In this document: one piece after another, positions 1-7,534 of the stretch | Layout: every line of letters starts with the position of its first letter | How positions within the stretch are numbered: the stretch's first letter is position 1 | Assembly (NCBI RefSeq): GCF_900176255.2 | Contig: NZ_FXEG02000003.1 | Coordinates: forward strand, 1,240,001 to 1,304,000 | Origin: Mycobacterium ahvazicum | GTDB taxonomy: Bacteria > Actinomycetota > Actinomycetes > Mycobacteriales > Mycobacteriaceae | Length of the DNA: 64,000 bases | Direction of reading: 5' to 3' | The notes under the pieces: model-generated | Seen by the model: the letters and a program-made list of their open reading frames with translations, nothing else | What the model was told of the DNA's origin: nothing | Databases searched by the model: none | Position numbers and translations under genes: made by a program

Positions 1-640
1 CCTCTCGCCCCGACCCGGGCCGCAATTTCACGTGGTCGCGCACCAACCGGCTGATGAAGTCGATTCCCGCTTGGCCATTCCGGCCGCCCTCGCTCTTGGC
101 GGCGTACGGGGCCAGTAGATTCCATTTGGCCGAGCCGGAACTCAACGGGCTGGGCGTGATGACCTCGACGCCGGGCCGCAGCAGGTCATCCCAATCCCTG
201 ATGTTCTTCGGATTGCCCTTGCGCACTACGAAAGTCACCACCGACCCGAACGGGATGCCCTTGGTCGCATCGGTGTTCCAGTCCTTGGAAACCTTGCCCG
301 CCTTGACCAATCGGGTCACGTCCGGCTCCACCGAGAAGTTCACCAGGTCGCCCGGCTTGCCTTCGGCAACGCCGCGGGACTGGTCACCCGAGGCGCCGTA
401 GGAGGTGATCACCTGCACGCTCTTGCCCTCTTGGGAGTTGTTGAACGCGGGAATCACCTTGCTCCATCCGGGTTCTGGAGCGGAGTAGGCGACCAGGGTG
501 ATCGTGGTGTGCGCGCCCGAGGGCCCGCTGCCGCCAACGACATCGCTGGGACCGCCGCCGCAGGCCGCGACGACACCGACGATCAGTGCGAGCGCAACAA
601 GAGGCCGCCAGCGCGGTGCGCCGGCGTTGTCGATAAGCAT
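1..640 (-). CDS. subI: Sulfate ABC transporter substrate-binding lipoprotein SubI (partial, 3' end outside window)
   Basis: Minus-strand reading from an ATG at 640 gives an N-terminal signal segment ending in VVAACGGG, a lipobox with the lipidated Cys. It is followed by mature sequence of the periplasmic sulfate-binding family: an ITLVAYSAPEPGW opening, YGASGDQSR and FSVEPDVTRL ligand-lobe segments, and FVVRKGNPKNIRDWDDLL. The protein should capture extracytoplasmic sulfate and hand it to the CysTWA permease. The start is supported by a GAAAGG ribosome site about 8 bases upstream. About 213 codons are visible and the C-terminal lobe lies beyond the left edge. The permease genes expected downstream are likewise out of view. 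Identification is from family motifs and gene order (H37Rv Rv2400c position). Confidence 0.9.
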   Translation of the reverse strand, partial: MLIDNAGAPRWRPLVALALIVGVVAACGGGPSDVVGGSGPSGAHTTITLVAYSAPEPGWSKVIPAFNNSQEGKSVQVITSYGASGDQSRGVAEGKPGDLVNFSVEPDVTRLVKAGKVSKDWNTDATKGIPFGSVVTFVVRKGNPKNIRDWDDLLRPGVEVITPSPLSSGSAKWNLLAPYAAKSEGGRNGQAGIDFISRLVRDHVKLRPGSGRE

Positions 641-876
641 TGACGGCCTTTCGGTGCGGGCTTACGGATTTCGGTCCGTTGCTGCGGAAAGGCGATCAAA
701 CGTCAGGGGAATTCGCGAACTCCCTACCAAACCGCGCGCGGGTGGTAGTCAGCGACAACAGTGCACGAAGACATCACATTCCGGGGCTTCGGATGTCAGG
801 TGCATGGCGCGAAGCCTAACAGGAATTCGCTGACCCGCCACCGGACCGGGTGGCATCGCAAGTCGGCGCGCCCGCC

Positions 877-954
877 TCAGTGCGTCACCCACCAGGCGAC
901 GATCACCAACACCACGAGCGTGACGAGAACCAGCGTCACGTGAGAACGAGGCAT
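877..954 (-). CDS. Very small single-span membrane peptide (25 aa)
   Basis: A short minus-strand frame starts at an ATG at 954 and reads MPRSHVTLVLVTLVVLVIVA before WWVTH and a TGA stop. It is a basic start followed by an almost unbroken hydrophobic stretch long enough to cross a membrane once, with a Trp pair at the far end. It begins 6 bases after the stop of the next upstream small membrane gene, which suggests translational coupling. No function is recognised. The hydrophobic composition and tandem placement argue for a real gene, but a 25-codon frame can occur by chance in GC-rich DNA and the ribosome site is weak. Confidence 0.4.
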   Translation of the reverse strand: MPRSHVTLVLVTLVVLVIVAWWVTH

Positions 955-960
955 CGCAGG

Positions 961-1155
961 TTACCTGGGCGTCCCGTCGGTCTGGCGGGCGCGCTGCATC
1001 AATTCGAGGCCTTTGCTGAGCACGGCGTCCAGCGCCACCGCCAGGAGGTAGGCGACCGCCAGCACGACGGGCATCACCACCATGGCCTGCAGCACGAAGG
1101 GAAGTCCGGAAAGCCAGAGCTCATTTCCGTCCCACCAATTGAGAAACCCGTTCAC
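961..1155 (-). CDS. Small conserved-type membrane protein (64 aa)
   Basis: The frame from a GTG at 1155 encodes VNGFLNWWDGNELWLSGLPF, a hydrophobic segment VVMPVVLAVAYLLAVALDAV and a basic tail LELMQRARQTDGTPR. The N-terminal aromatic amphipathic stretch plus one membrane span is a layout typical of small mycobacterial membrane proteins. It sits upstream of subI at the place of the small membrane gene Rv2401A of H37Rv (position from memory). An alternative GTG at 1164 would add three residues. It is divergent from the FAD monooxygenase gene at 1193, so the 30-odd bases between them must carry both translation starts. Function unknown. Confidence 0.6.
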   Translation of the reverse strand: MNGFLNWWDGNELWLSGLPFVLQAMVVMPVVLAVAYLLAVALDAVLSKGLELMQRARQTDGTPR

Positions 1156-1192
1156 CCGGCTCACACTATTCGTCCGAGCTGTGGAAACACCA

Positions 1193-2437
1193 ATGTGTGA
1201 AGATCGGCAAGTGCCTGTCGCATCCGAGGAAACTACGTGTGTCATCGCCGGCGGCGGTCCGGCCGGAATGGTGCTTGGCCTGCTCTTAGCGCGGGCCGGT
1301 GTAAGAGTCACGGTGATGGAAAAACACGCAGACTTCCTGCGTGACTTCCGGGGCGACACCGTGCACGCGAGCACGTTGCGCCTGCTCGACGAACTCGGTT
1401 TGGGCTCGCGCTTCACCCAGCTCCCGCATCGCCTGATCGACAGCATCACATTGGAGATGCAGGGCCAACCGCTGAACCTCGATTTGTCCCGGCTGCCGGG
1501 CGCGCACCAGCACATCGCCCTGGTGCCGCAGTGGGACTTACTGGAGATGTTGGCCACCGCGGCCGAGGCGGAACCCAGCTTCCGGTTGCTGCGCAGTACC
1601 GAAGTGACCGGGGTGGTGCGCGACGGCAACCGCGTCACCGGGGTTACCTATCGCGACTCGAACGGCGAAAGCAAGCAGATGCGCGCCTTGCTGACGGTGG
1701 CCTGCGACGGGCGCGGATCCACGGTGCGCTCCGCGCTCGGATTCCAACCGCGGCGGTTCGGCGCCCCGATGGACGTGTGGTGGTTCCGGTTGCCTCGTCA
1801 TGCCGACGACCCGAGCGGGCTTGCCGGCATGTTCGTGGCCGGACACGGGATCATCATGATCGACCGCGGCGACTACTACCAGATCGCCTACATCATTCCC
1901 AAGGGCGCCGATGCCGACCTACGAGGCCAGGGCATCGAGGCGTTGCACCGGGTGCTGGTGGATCTGGTGCCCTGGCTCGCCGACCGAGTCGGCACGCTGA
2001 CTTCTTTCGATGACGTGAAACTGCTTGACGTGCAACTCAATCGGCTCCGCCGGTGGTACACCGACGGCGCCCTGTGCATCGGCGACGCGGCGCACGCGAT
2101 GTCGCCGGTCGGCGGTGTCGGGATCAACCTCGCGGTCGCCGACGCCGTGGCCGCCGCGCGCCTGCTGGCCGATCCGCTGCGAGCCGGCCGGGTTTCGACG
2201 CTGGAGCTGTTGCGGGTGCAGGTGCGCCGCTGGGTACCCACGGCGATCATCCAGGCGGTACAGCGGACAATCCACGCCCAGGTGGTCGCCGACGTGGTGG
2301 CCGGAAGCGACGGCGAAGCGCCCCGGGGCGTGCGACTGGCCGCCCGGCTGCCGTCTTTGCGGCGATTCCTCGCCTACCTGGTGGCGATCGGTCCACTGCC
2401 CGAGCACGCACCGAAGTTTGCCCGGTCAACCGGCTGA
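1193..2437 (+). CDS. FAD-dependent monooxygenase (PHBH fold)
   Basis: A 414-residue flavoprotein of the p-hydroxybenzoate hydroxylase family. The N-terminal dinucleotide fold shows VIAGGGPAGMVLGLLLARAG followed by the acidic ribose-binding EKH. The central DG motif reads CDGRGSTVR, and the FAD-pyrophosphate GD motif reads CIGDAAHAMSPVGGVGIN. The family uses NAD(P)H and O2 to hydroxylate aromatic or polycyclic substrates. The substrate here cannot be read from sequence. There is no signal peptide, so it is cytosolic. The chosen ATG at 1193 lies just before the flavin-binding strand; a GTG at 1211 is an alternative. I recall no gene of this kind between the H37Rv counterparts of its neighbours, so it may be a species-specific insertion. 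The GH15 gene starts 74 bases downstream on the same strand. Confidence 0.85.
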   Translation: MCEDRQVPVASEETTCVIAGGGPAGMVLGLLLARAGVRVTVMEKHADFLRDFRGDTVHASTLRLLDELGLGSRFTQLPHRLIDSITLEMQGQPLNLDLSRLPGAHQHIALVPQWDLLEMLATAAEAEPSFRLLRSTEVTGVVRDGNRVTGVTYRDSNGESKQMRALLTVACDGRGSTVRSALGFQPRRFGAPMDVWWFRLPRHADDPSGLAGMFVAGHGIIMIDRGDYYQIAYIIPKGADADLRGQGIEALHRVLVDLVPWLADRVGTLTSFDDVKLLDVQLNRLRRWYTDGALCIGDAAHAMSPVGGVGINLAVADAVAAARLLADPLRAGRVSTLELLRVQVRRWVPTAIIQAVQRTIHAQVVADVVAGSDGEAPRGVRLAARLPSLRRFLAYLVAIGPLPEHAPKFARSTG

Positions 2438-2511
2438 CCCGCCGATCGCCGCCGCGCCAGCGGCTGGACAAAAAATGGACGCCGGGCACCTCGACAGATG
2501 ATGATGGCGGG

Positions 2512-4551
2512 ATGGTCATGCACGCCGAACCCGCCGACCAGCCCGCCAACGGGGAGTCCGACCAGTCATTTCCTTCCGCGCGCCAACCACCGCTGGCTTC
2601 GCCGCTCGATTTCAGCGCCGCGGCTCCGTTTACCTCCAGCAGCTCGCTGCGCAACCCGTTTCCGCCGATCGCCGACTATGCATTCCTGTCCGACTGGGAA
2701 ACGACGTGCCTGATCTCCCCCGCCGGTTCGGTCGAGTGGCTGTGCGTGCCCCGGCCGGACTCGCCCAGCGTGTTCGGCGCGATCCTGGACCGCAGCGCGG
2801 GCCATTTCCGGCTCGGACCGTACGGCGTCTCGGTTCCCTCGGCGCGCCGCTACCTGCCCGGCAGCCTGATCATGGAAACCACCTGGCAGACCCATACCGG
2901 CTGGCTGATCGTGCGCGACGCGCTGGTGATGGGTCCCTGGCATGACATCGAGCGCCGGTCGAAGACCCACCGCCGTACGCCGATGGACTGGGATGCCGAG
3001 CACATCCTGCTGCGCACGGTGCGCTGCGTCAGCGGCACCGTCGAGCTAGTCATGAGCTGCGAACCGGCGTTCGACTACCACCGCATCGGCCCCGCGTGGG
3101 AATACTCGGCCCACGCGTACGGCGAGGTGCTCGCGCGCGCCAGCAAGCAGCCCGACGACCACCCGCAGCTGCGCCTGACCAGCAACCTGAACATCGGGCT
3201 GGAGGGCCGCGAGGCGCGGGCGCGCACCCGGATGAAGGAGGGCGACGACGTGTTCGTCGCGCTCAGCTGGACCAAGCACCCGGCGCCGCAGACCTATGAA
3301 GAGGCCGCCGAGAAGATGTGGCAGACCACCGAGTGCTGGCGGCAGTGGATCAACATCGGCAACTTCCCCGACCATCCGTGGCGGGCCTATCTGCAGCGCA
3401 GCGCGCTCACCCTGAAGGGCTTGACCTACTCACCGACCGGCGCGCTGCTGGCCGCCAGCACCACGTCGCTGCCGGAGACGCCGCAGGGCGAGCGCAACTG
3501 GGACTACCGCTACGCCTGGATCCGCGACTCGACCTTCGCGTTGTGGGGTCTGTACACGCTGGGCCTGGATCGCGAGGCCGACGACTTCTTCGCGTTCATC
3601 GCCGACGTGTCCGGCGCCAACAACAACGAGCGTCATCCGCTGCAGGTGATGTATGGCGTCGGTGGCGAGCGCAGCTTGGTCGAAGAGGAACTGAACCATC
3701 TGTCCGGCTACGACCACGCGCGGCCGGTGCGGATCGGAAACGGCGCCTATGACCAGATCCAGCACGACATTTGGGGCTCGATCCTGGATTCGTTCTATTT
3801 GCACGCCAAGTCACGCGAACAGGTTCCGGAGACATTGTGGCCGGTGCTCAAGAAGCAGGTGGAAGAGGCGATCGCGCACTGGCGCGAGCCCGATCGCGGC
3901 ATCTGGGAGGTGCGCGGGGAGCCGCAGCACTTCACGTCGTCGAAGGTGATGTGCTGGGTGGCACTCGACCGCGGCTCCAAACTGGCTGAGCGCCAAGGCG
4001 AGAAGAGCTATGCCCAGCAGTGGCGGGTCATCGCCGAGGAGATCAAGGCCGATATTCTCAAGAACGGCGTGGACTCCCGCGGTGTTTTCACCCAGCGCTA
4101 CGGCAGTGACGCGCTGGACGCCTCGCTGCTGCTGGTGGTGCTGACGCGATTCCTGCCGCCCGACGATCCGCGGGTGCGTAACACGGTGCTGGCGATCGCC
4201 AACGAACTCACCGAGGAAGGCCTGGTGCTGCGCTACCGGGTCGAGCAGACCGACGACGGGCTGTCCGGCGAGGAAGGCACGTTCACGATCTGCTCGTTCT
4301 GGCTGGTGTCCGCGCTGGTCGAGATCGGCGAGGTGGCACGGGCCAAGCGGCTGTGCGAGCGGCTGCTGTCCTACGCCAGCCCGCTGCATCTCTACGCCGA
4401 GGAGATCGAACCGCGCACCGGCCGGCACCTGGGCAACTTCCCGCAAGCGTTCACCCATCTGGCGCTGATCAACGCGGTCGTGCACGTGATTCGCGCCGAG
4501 GAGGAATCCGACGGTTCTGGCATGTTCCAGCCCGCCAACGCGCCCATGTGA
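2512..4551 (+). CDS. GH15 family glycoside hydrolase, Rv2402-type trehalase
   Basis: A 679-residue cytosolic enzyme. After a low-complexity Pro/Ser head of about 60 residues comes the N-terminal beta-sandwich (IADYAFLSDWETTCLISPAG, WLCVPRPDSPSVFGAILD). The (alpha/alpha)6 barrel follows, with the GH15 signature GERNWDYRYAWIRDSTFALW and the acidic motif EEGTFTICSFW that holds a catalytic Glu. Members of this actinobacterial group hydrolyse trehalose to glucose, and the H37Rv counterpart is Rv2402. Annotation as glucoamylase is common, but trehalase is the experimentally supported activity in mycobacteria as I recall it. ATG at 2512 is chosen because the frame upstream overlaps the preceding gene. 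A second ATG lies two codons later. Confidence 0.88.
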   Translation: MVMHAEPADQPANGESDQSFPSARQPPLASPLDFSAAAPFTSSSSLRNPFPPIADYAFLSDWETTCLISPAGSVEWLCVPRPDSPSVFGAILDRSAGHFRLGPYGVSVPSARRYLPGSLIMETTWQTHTGWLIVRDALVMGPWHDIERRSKTHRRTPMDWDAEHILLRTVRCVSGTVELVMSCEPAFDYHRIGPAWEYSAHAYGEVLARASKQPDDHPQLRLTSNLNIGLEGREARARTRMKEGDDVFVALSWTKHPAPQTYEEAAEKMWQTTECWRQWINIGNFPDHPWRAYLQRSALTLKGLTYSPTGALLAASTTSLPETPQGERNWDYRYAWIRDSTFALWGLYTLGLDREADDFFAFIADVSGANNNERHPLQVMYGVGGERSLVEEELNHLSGYDHARPVRIGNGAYDQIQHDIWGSILDSFYLHAKSREQVPETLWPVLKKQVEEAIAHWREPDRGIWEVRGEPQHFTSSKVMCWVALDRGSKLAERQGEKSYAQQWRVIAEEIKADILKNGVDSRGVFTQRYGSDALDASLLLVVLTRFLPPDDPRVRNTVLAIANELTEEGLVLRYRVEQTDDGLSGEEGTFTICSFWLVSALVEIGEVARAKRLCERLLSYASPLHLYAEEIEPRTGRHLGNFPQAFTHLALINAVVHVIRAEEESDGSGMFQPANAPM

Positions 4552-4622
4552 ACACTCTGGTAGCGAAAGCTATTACCCGGCTTGGAAATACAACGGAACA
4601 CACCTGACACGATGGGCGGGCG

Positions 4623-5204
4623 ATGAGAGCAGCGGTGAAAACGGTGGCCCTGGTCTGCGCGTCGATCGCGTGGCTGGCCGGGTGCGGTGGCCACAGCGGC
4701 GATTCGACCGCGACGTCGACCTCGGCGACGACCACCAAGCCGCATTCCAATTGGACACGTCCGGCAGCACCGCCCGACCCGCAGACCCTGCTGCATGCCG
4801 GATCCGTTGCGGTGGCAGCGGTTCCGAACGGCAAGCTGACGTTGATCAGATCCCAGGAGGCCGGATCGTGGCGGGTCCTGGTGGCCACCCCCGACGGAAC
4901 AAACCAATCGATGGACGTGTCCAGTGACGGTGTCACCCTGATGGTCGGGCCGACCCCGGCGAACCAGAGCGACGCCGACAAAGCCCAGACCCGCGCCTGG
5001 GTGCAGGCCGCGAAACTGGACTACCGTGCCGCGGCGCAAAAGATCCTGGCCATCATCGCGGGCGCATCGATCAGCGAGCTGAGCCTGGGCGACAGCAACG
5101 GCGCCACCGTGTGGCAAGCCGTGGCCTGGGACAGCTACATCGTCGAGCACCGGGTCACGATCGATGCGGTGTCGGGCGATGTGATCGCCAACAAACAGGT
5201 GTAG
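4623..5204 (+). CDS. Putative lipoprotein with PepSY-like C-terminus
   Basis: A 193-residue protein with a clear lipoprotein signal: MRAAVKTVALVCASIAWLAG then Cys, giving an LAGC lipobox. A Ser/Thr-rich linker of about 25 residues follows. The rest is a small globular domain whose end (HRVTIDAVSGDVIANKQV) resembles the PepSY pattern of a strand ending in D-A-x-(S/T)-G-x-V. PepSY domains are often peptidase inhibitors or cell-envelope modulators, but no specific role can be assigned. It faces the minus-strand lppR-type genes tail to tail with a 5-base gap. Confidence 0.7.
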   Translation: MRAAVKTVALVCASIAWLAGCGGHSGDSTATSTSATTTKPHSNWTRPAAPPDPQTLLHAGSVAVAAVPNGKLTLIRSQEAGSWRVLVATPDGTNQSMDVSSDGVTLMVGPTPANQSDADKAQTRAWVQAAKLDYRAAAQKILAIIAGASISELSLGDSNGATVWQAVAWDSYIVEHRVTIDAVSGDVIANKQV

Positions 5205-5209
5205 CCGCG

Positions 5210-5980
5210 TCAGCTCAGCGCGCTGACCTTGTCCATTATCGCGTGCGCGATGTCGACACCACTGGTGTCGATGTTGCCCGATCCCGGGTCCGAAGAGCGT
5301 CGCTCACCGAAGAACACCACCTGGACCTCGACGAGGCAGTTGGACCGGACGCCGATGGCGCGGGCCTGCGGCGTCGGCCGCAGAGCCGGCATGTTGGGCA
5401 GCACCGATGTCGCGGTATTGGTCACTGCGACAATGGAATCCGTAACGCTAACGGTACCGATCTGATTCGTCGTTGCGATCGGGCCATTCCGTTCCGACGC
5501 CGTCACGCCGCCGCACTGTTGCCACTGCTGCGAGAAATGCCGGAACAACCCCTGGGCCTGCGCGACCGATCCAAGCGCGACCACTCCCTCGATGACCGTG
5601 ATCACTTGCGCGGGTTCGCCGTTGTTCCACCACGATTCCGACGTCACGTCGGTGACTTGGGCAGGCTGGGAGGCGGAATCGTAAACGCTGGCCTGCAGCA
5701 TTTCCGTCACGCCCAAGCAATCGGCCGGCGACACATGTCTGTCAACCCGGTAAAGCTTGCCGGGGCCGCCGACGTCGGCGGGATCATGCGCAACCAGTGG
5801 CTGGTCGAGCATCCGCGACAATGCGGGGCCGTCGAGCAGCGCCTGCTTGACCGCTTGGCCGGTGAGCGGTCGTGGCTTCAGATTCGGCGCGGGCCGGGCC
5901 ACCCCGTCGACGACCGCACTACAACCCCCGGCCACAGCGGCCACGATCACCAACGAAGCGGTCAGCCGGAATAGACGCAT
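5210..5980 (-). CDS. lppR: LppR-type lipoprotein with PknH-like sensor domain, copy 1
   Basis: A 256-residue lipoprotein. The signal peptide MRLFRLTASLVIVAAVAGG precedes the lipobox Cys (AGGC). The mature part is the PknH extracellular sensor-type domain, recognised by DCLGVTEMLQ, WWNNGEPAQV, a mid-domain QQCGG, RSNCLVEVQV and the terminal DIAHAIMDKVSALS. Three conserved Cys remain after the lipid Cys, the kind of residues that form disulfides in the PknH domain. It is the most distal of three tandem paralogues, all reading toward 5.2 kb, and the position matches Rv2403c. The ligand is unknown; the domain is thought to sense something outside the membrane, without an attached kinase here. Confidence 0.82.
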   Translation of the reverse strand: MRLFRLTASLVIVAAVAGGCSAVVDGVARPAPNLKPRPLTGQAVKQALLDGPALSRMLDQPLVAHDPADVGGPGKLYRVDRHVSPADCLGVTEMLQASVYDSASQPAQVTDVTSESWWNNGEPAQVITVIEGVVALGSVAQAQGLFRHFSQQWQQCGGVTASERNGPIATTNQIGTVSVTDSIVAVTNTATSVLPNMPALRPTPQARAIGVRSNCLVEVQVVFFGERRSSDPGSGNIDTSGVDIAHAIMDKVSALS

Positions 5981-6039
5981 GACAACCTCTTACCTTCTCG
6001 GCATCGACGGACAGCACGGCGGTGGGCAGTGCGCGCAAC

Positions 6040-6789
6040 TCAACTCAACGCGCTGACCTTGTCCATCAACGCGTGCGCGATGGTAACGGCTTCGGTCTGG
6101 GCGGGCGACTGGTCCGACAACTCGCTGCTGCCGACATAGGCGACCTCGACCTCGACCAGGCAGTTGCCCCGCACCCCGAGGGCACGCACTTCCGGGACGG
6201 CATGCAAGATCGATTGCGCATCAGGATTTTTCGAAACATTGGCCACGGCAACGGAATCCGCGACGCGGACATTCGTGACGACGTTCTCGACGAAACTGCT
6301 GGACGGCACGGACACCGTTTTGCCATCGCAGTGCCGCCACTGGTCGTTGAATTGTGCGAACAACGCGTTTGCGTCCGCCCGCGTCGGCAGCGCGATGACG
6401 CTCTCGGCGATGTCGGCGGCCGTGGCCGTGTCGCCCTCCTGCTGCCACAGCTGCGTCGCGATGTTCTTCACCCCCGCGGACTGGTAGACGCTTTTCTGTG
6501 TCATGTAGATCACCCCTAGACACTCGGTGGGTGAAACGTCCGGATAGGCGTCATCCAATATGTCGGCACCGCCGAAGACCGGCGGGAACTGAGAGATGGC
6601 CTGGAACCGTCGGTCGAGGAGTTTCGACAAGGTGGTGGCATCCAGCGGTACCTGCCTGACTGTTTCACCAATGAGCGGATGCGGCAGCTGATTCGGCGCA
6701 GGCTTGGCCGTACCCCCGACAACCGCGTCACAGCCGGCCGCCGCGGCCGCGACCGCCAGCACCGCCGCCGCCAGCTTTACCGTGCGCAT
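6040..6789 (-). CDS. LppR-type lipoprotein, copy 2
   Basis: A 249-residue paralogue. MRTVKLAAAVLAVAAAAAG then Cys is a textbook lipoprotein signal. The sensor domain repeats the landmarks of copy 1: ECLGVIYMTQKSVYQSAG, RHCDGKTVSV, RGNCLVEVEV, AIMDK replaced by ALMDKVSALS at the end. The ATG at 6789 is preferred because it starts the signal peptide directly and has GAAG five bases upstream. An ATG at 6804 would add five residues and would sit one base after the stop of copy 3 (TGACATG), a coupled arrangement. Head-to-tail placement with copies 1 and 3 and shared motifs indicate local duplication rather than independent arrival. Confidence 0.82.
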   Translation of the reverse strand: MRTVKLAAAVLAVAAAAAGCDAVVGGTAKPAPNQLPHPLIGETVRQVPLDATTLSKLLDRRFQAISQFPPVFGGADILDDAYPDVSPTECLGVIYMTQKSVYQSAGVKNIATQLWQQEGDTATAADIAESVIALPTRADANALFAQFNDQWRHCDGKTVSVPSSSFVENVVTNVRVADSVAVANVSKNPDAQSILHAVPEVRALGVRGNCLVEVEVAYVGSSELSDQSPAQTEAVTIAHALMDKVSALS

Positions 6790-6805
6790 GGTTACTTCTA
6801 ACATG

Positions 6806-7534
6806 TCAGCTCAGGGCGAGCCGGTCCATCATGGCGTGTGCGATGTCCACGGCGCTGGTCTTGGGGTCCGCGGTGCCCTGGGCACCGGGATTGTCTACCC
6901 CGTAGAAGCGCACCGCGACCTCGAACACGTAGTTGCCCCGAACACCCAGAGCCCGAGCAATCGGTATCCCGGCCAGAATCGACTGTGCGTGCGGGTTCAT
7001 CAGAATGCTTGCTGCGACAACAGAATCCGCGACGCGCACGTCGGAGATGGCGGCGGTCGGAAAGGTGCGATCGCTGGTGGTCAATGTCGCGCCGTCGCAT
7101 CCCTGCCATTGGGCGGACAAGGTTGCGAACGCGGCGGCGGCGTCCTTCGCGGAAGGAAACGAGACGACGCCCTCGTCGACGTCATCCACCCGCACCGAGT
7201 GGCCGTCGTTGGCCCAGATCTCGTCGGCCACGCCCTTCACCGGGACGGATGCGTACGCCATCTTCTGCATCATGAACCTGACGCCGATGCACTCGGCCGG
7301 CCGGGAGTCTTCCCAAGCCGTTCCGAGCTTCTCGCTGCCGCCGTACGACGGCGGCAGGTACGGTGCACGCTGGAACGGTTGGTCAAGCAGCTTGCTCAGC
7401 GTTGCGCCGTCGAGCAGGAGCCGTAGCAGGGGCGGAGCCGGCGCTGGAACTGCTTTGCCGCCGATCGTGGAAGTGCACCCGGTGGCCAGCAGGACTGCTA
7501 TCAGCGGCGCCACGCTGCACCACCGGTAACTCAT
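6806..7534 (-). CDS. LppR-type lipoprotein, copy 3 (one conserved Cys lost)
   Basis: A 242-residue member of the same family, lipobox ATGC after a hydrophobic segment SVAPLIAVLL. Landmarks are ECIGVRFMMQKMAYASVPVK, WQGCDGATL and DIAHAMMDRLALS. Where copies 1 and 2 have RSNCLVEV or RGNCLVEV, this copy has RGNYVFEV, so the third conserved Cys is missing and one disulfide partner is probably lost. The spacer after the lipid Cys is also shorter. Its ATG overlaps the lepA stop (ATGA), so it is translationally coupled to lepA and probably shares its transcript. Confidence 0.82.
   Translation of the reverse strand: MSYRWCSVAPLIAVLLATGCTSTIGGKAVPAPAPPLLRLLLDGATLSKLLDQPFQRAPYLPPSYGGSEKLGTAWEDSRPAECIGVRFMMQKMAYASVPVKGVADEIWANDGHSVRVDDVDEGVVSFPSAKDAAAAFATLSAQWQGCDGATLTTSDRTFPTAAISDVRVADSVVAASILMNPHAQSILAGIPIARALGVRGNYVFEVAVRFYGVDNPGAQGTADPKTSAVDIAHAMMDRLALS

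Noticed and set aside
4560..4571. TAGC-GAAA-GCTA mini hairpin after the GH15 gene
   Set aside because: Only four base pairs and no T tract; too weak to call a terminator.
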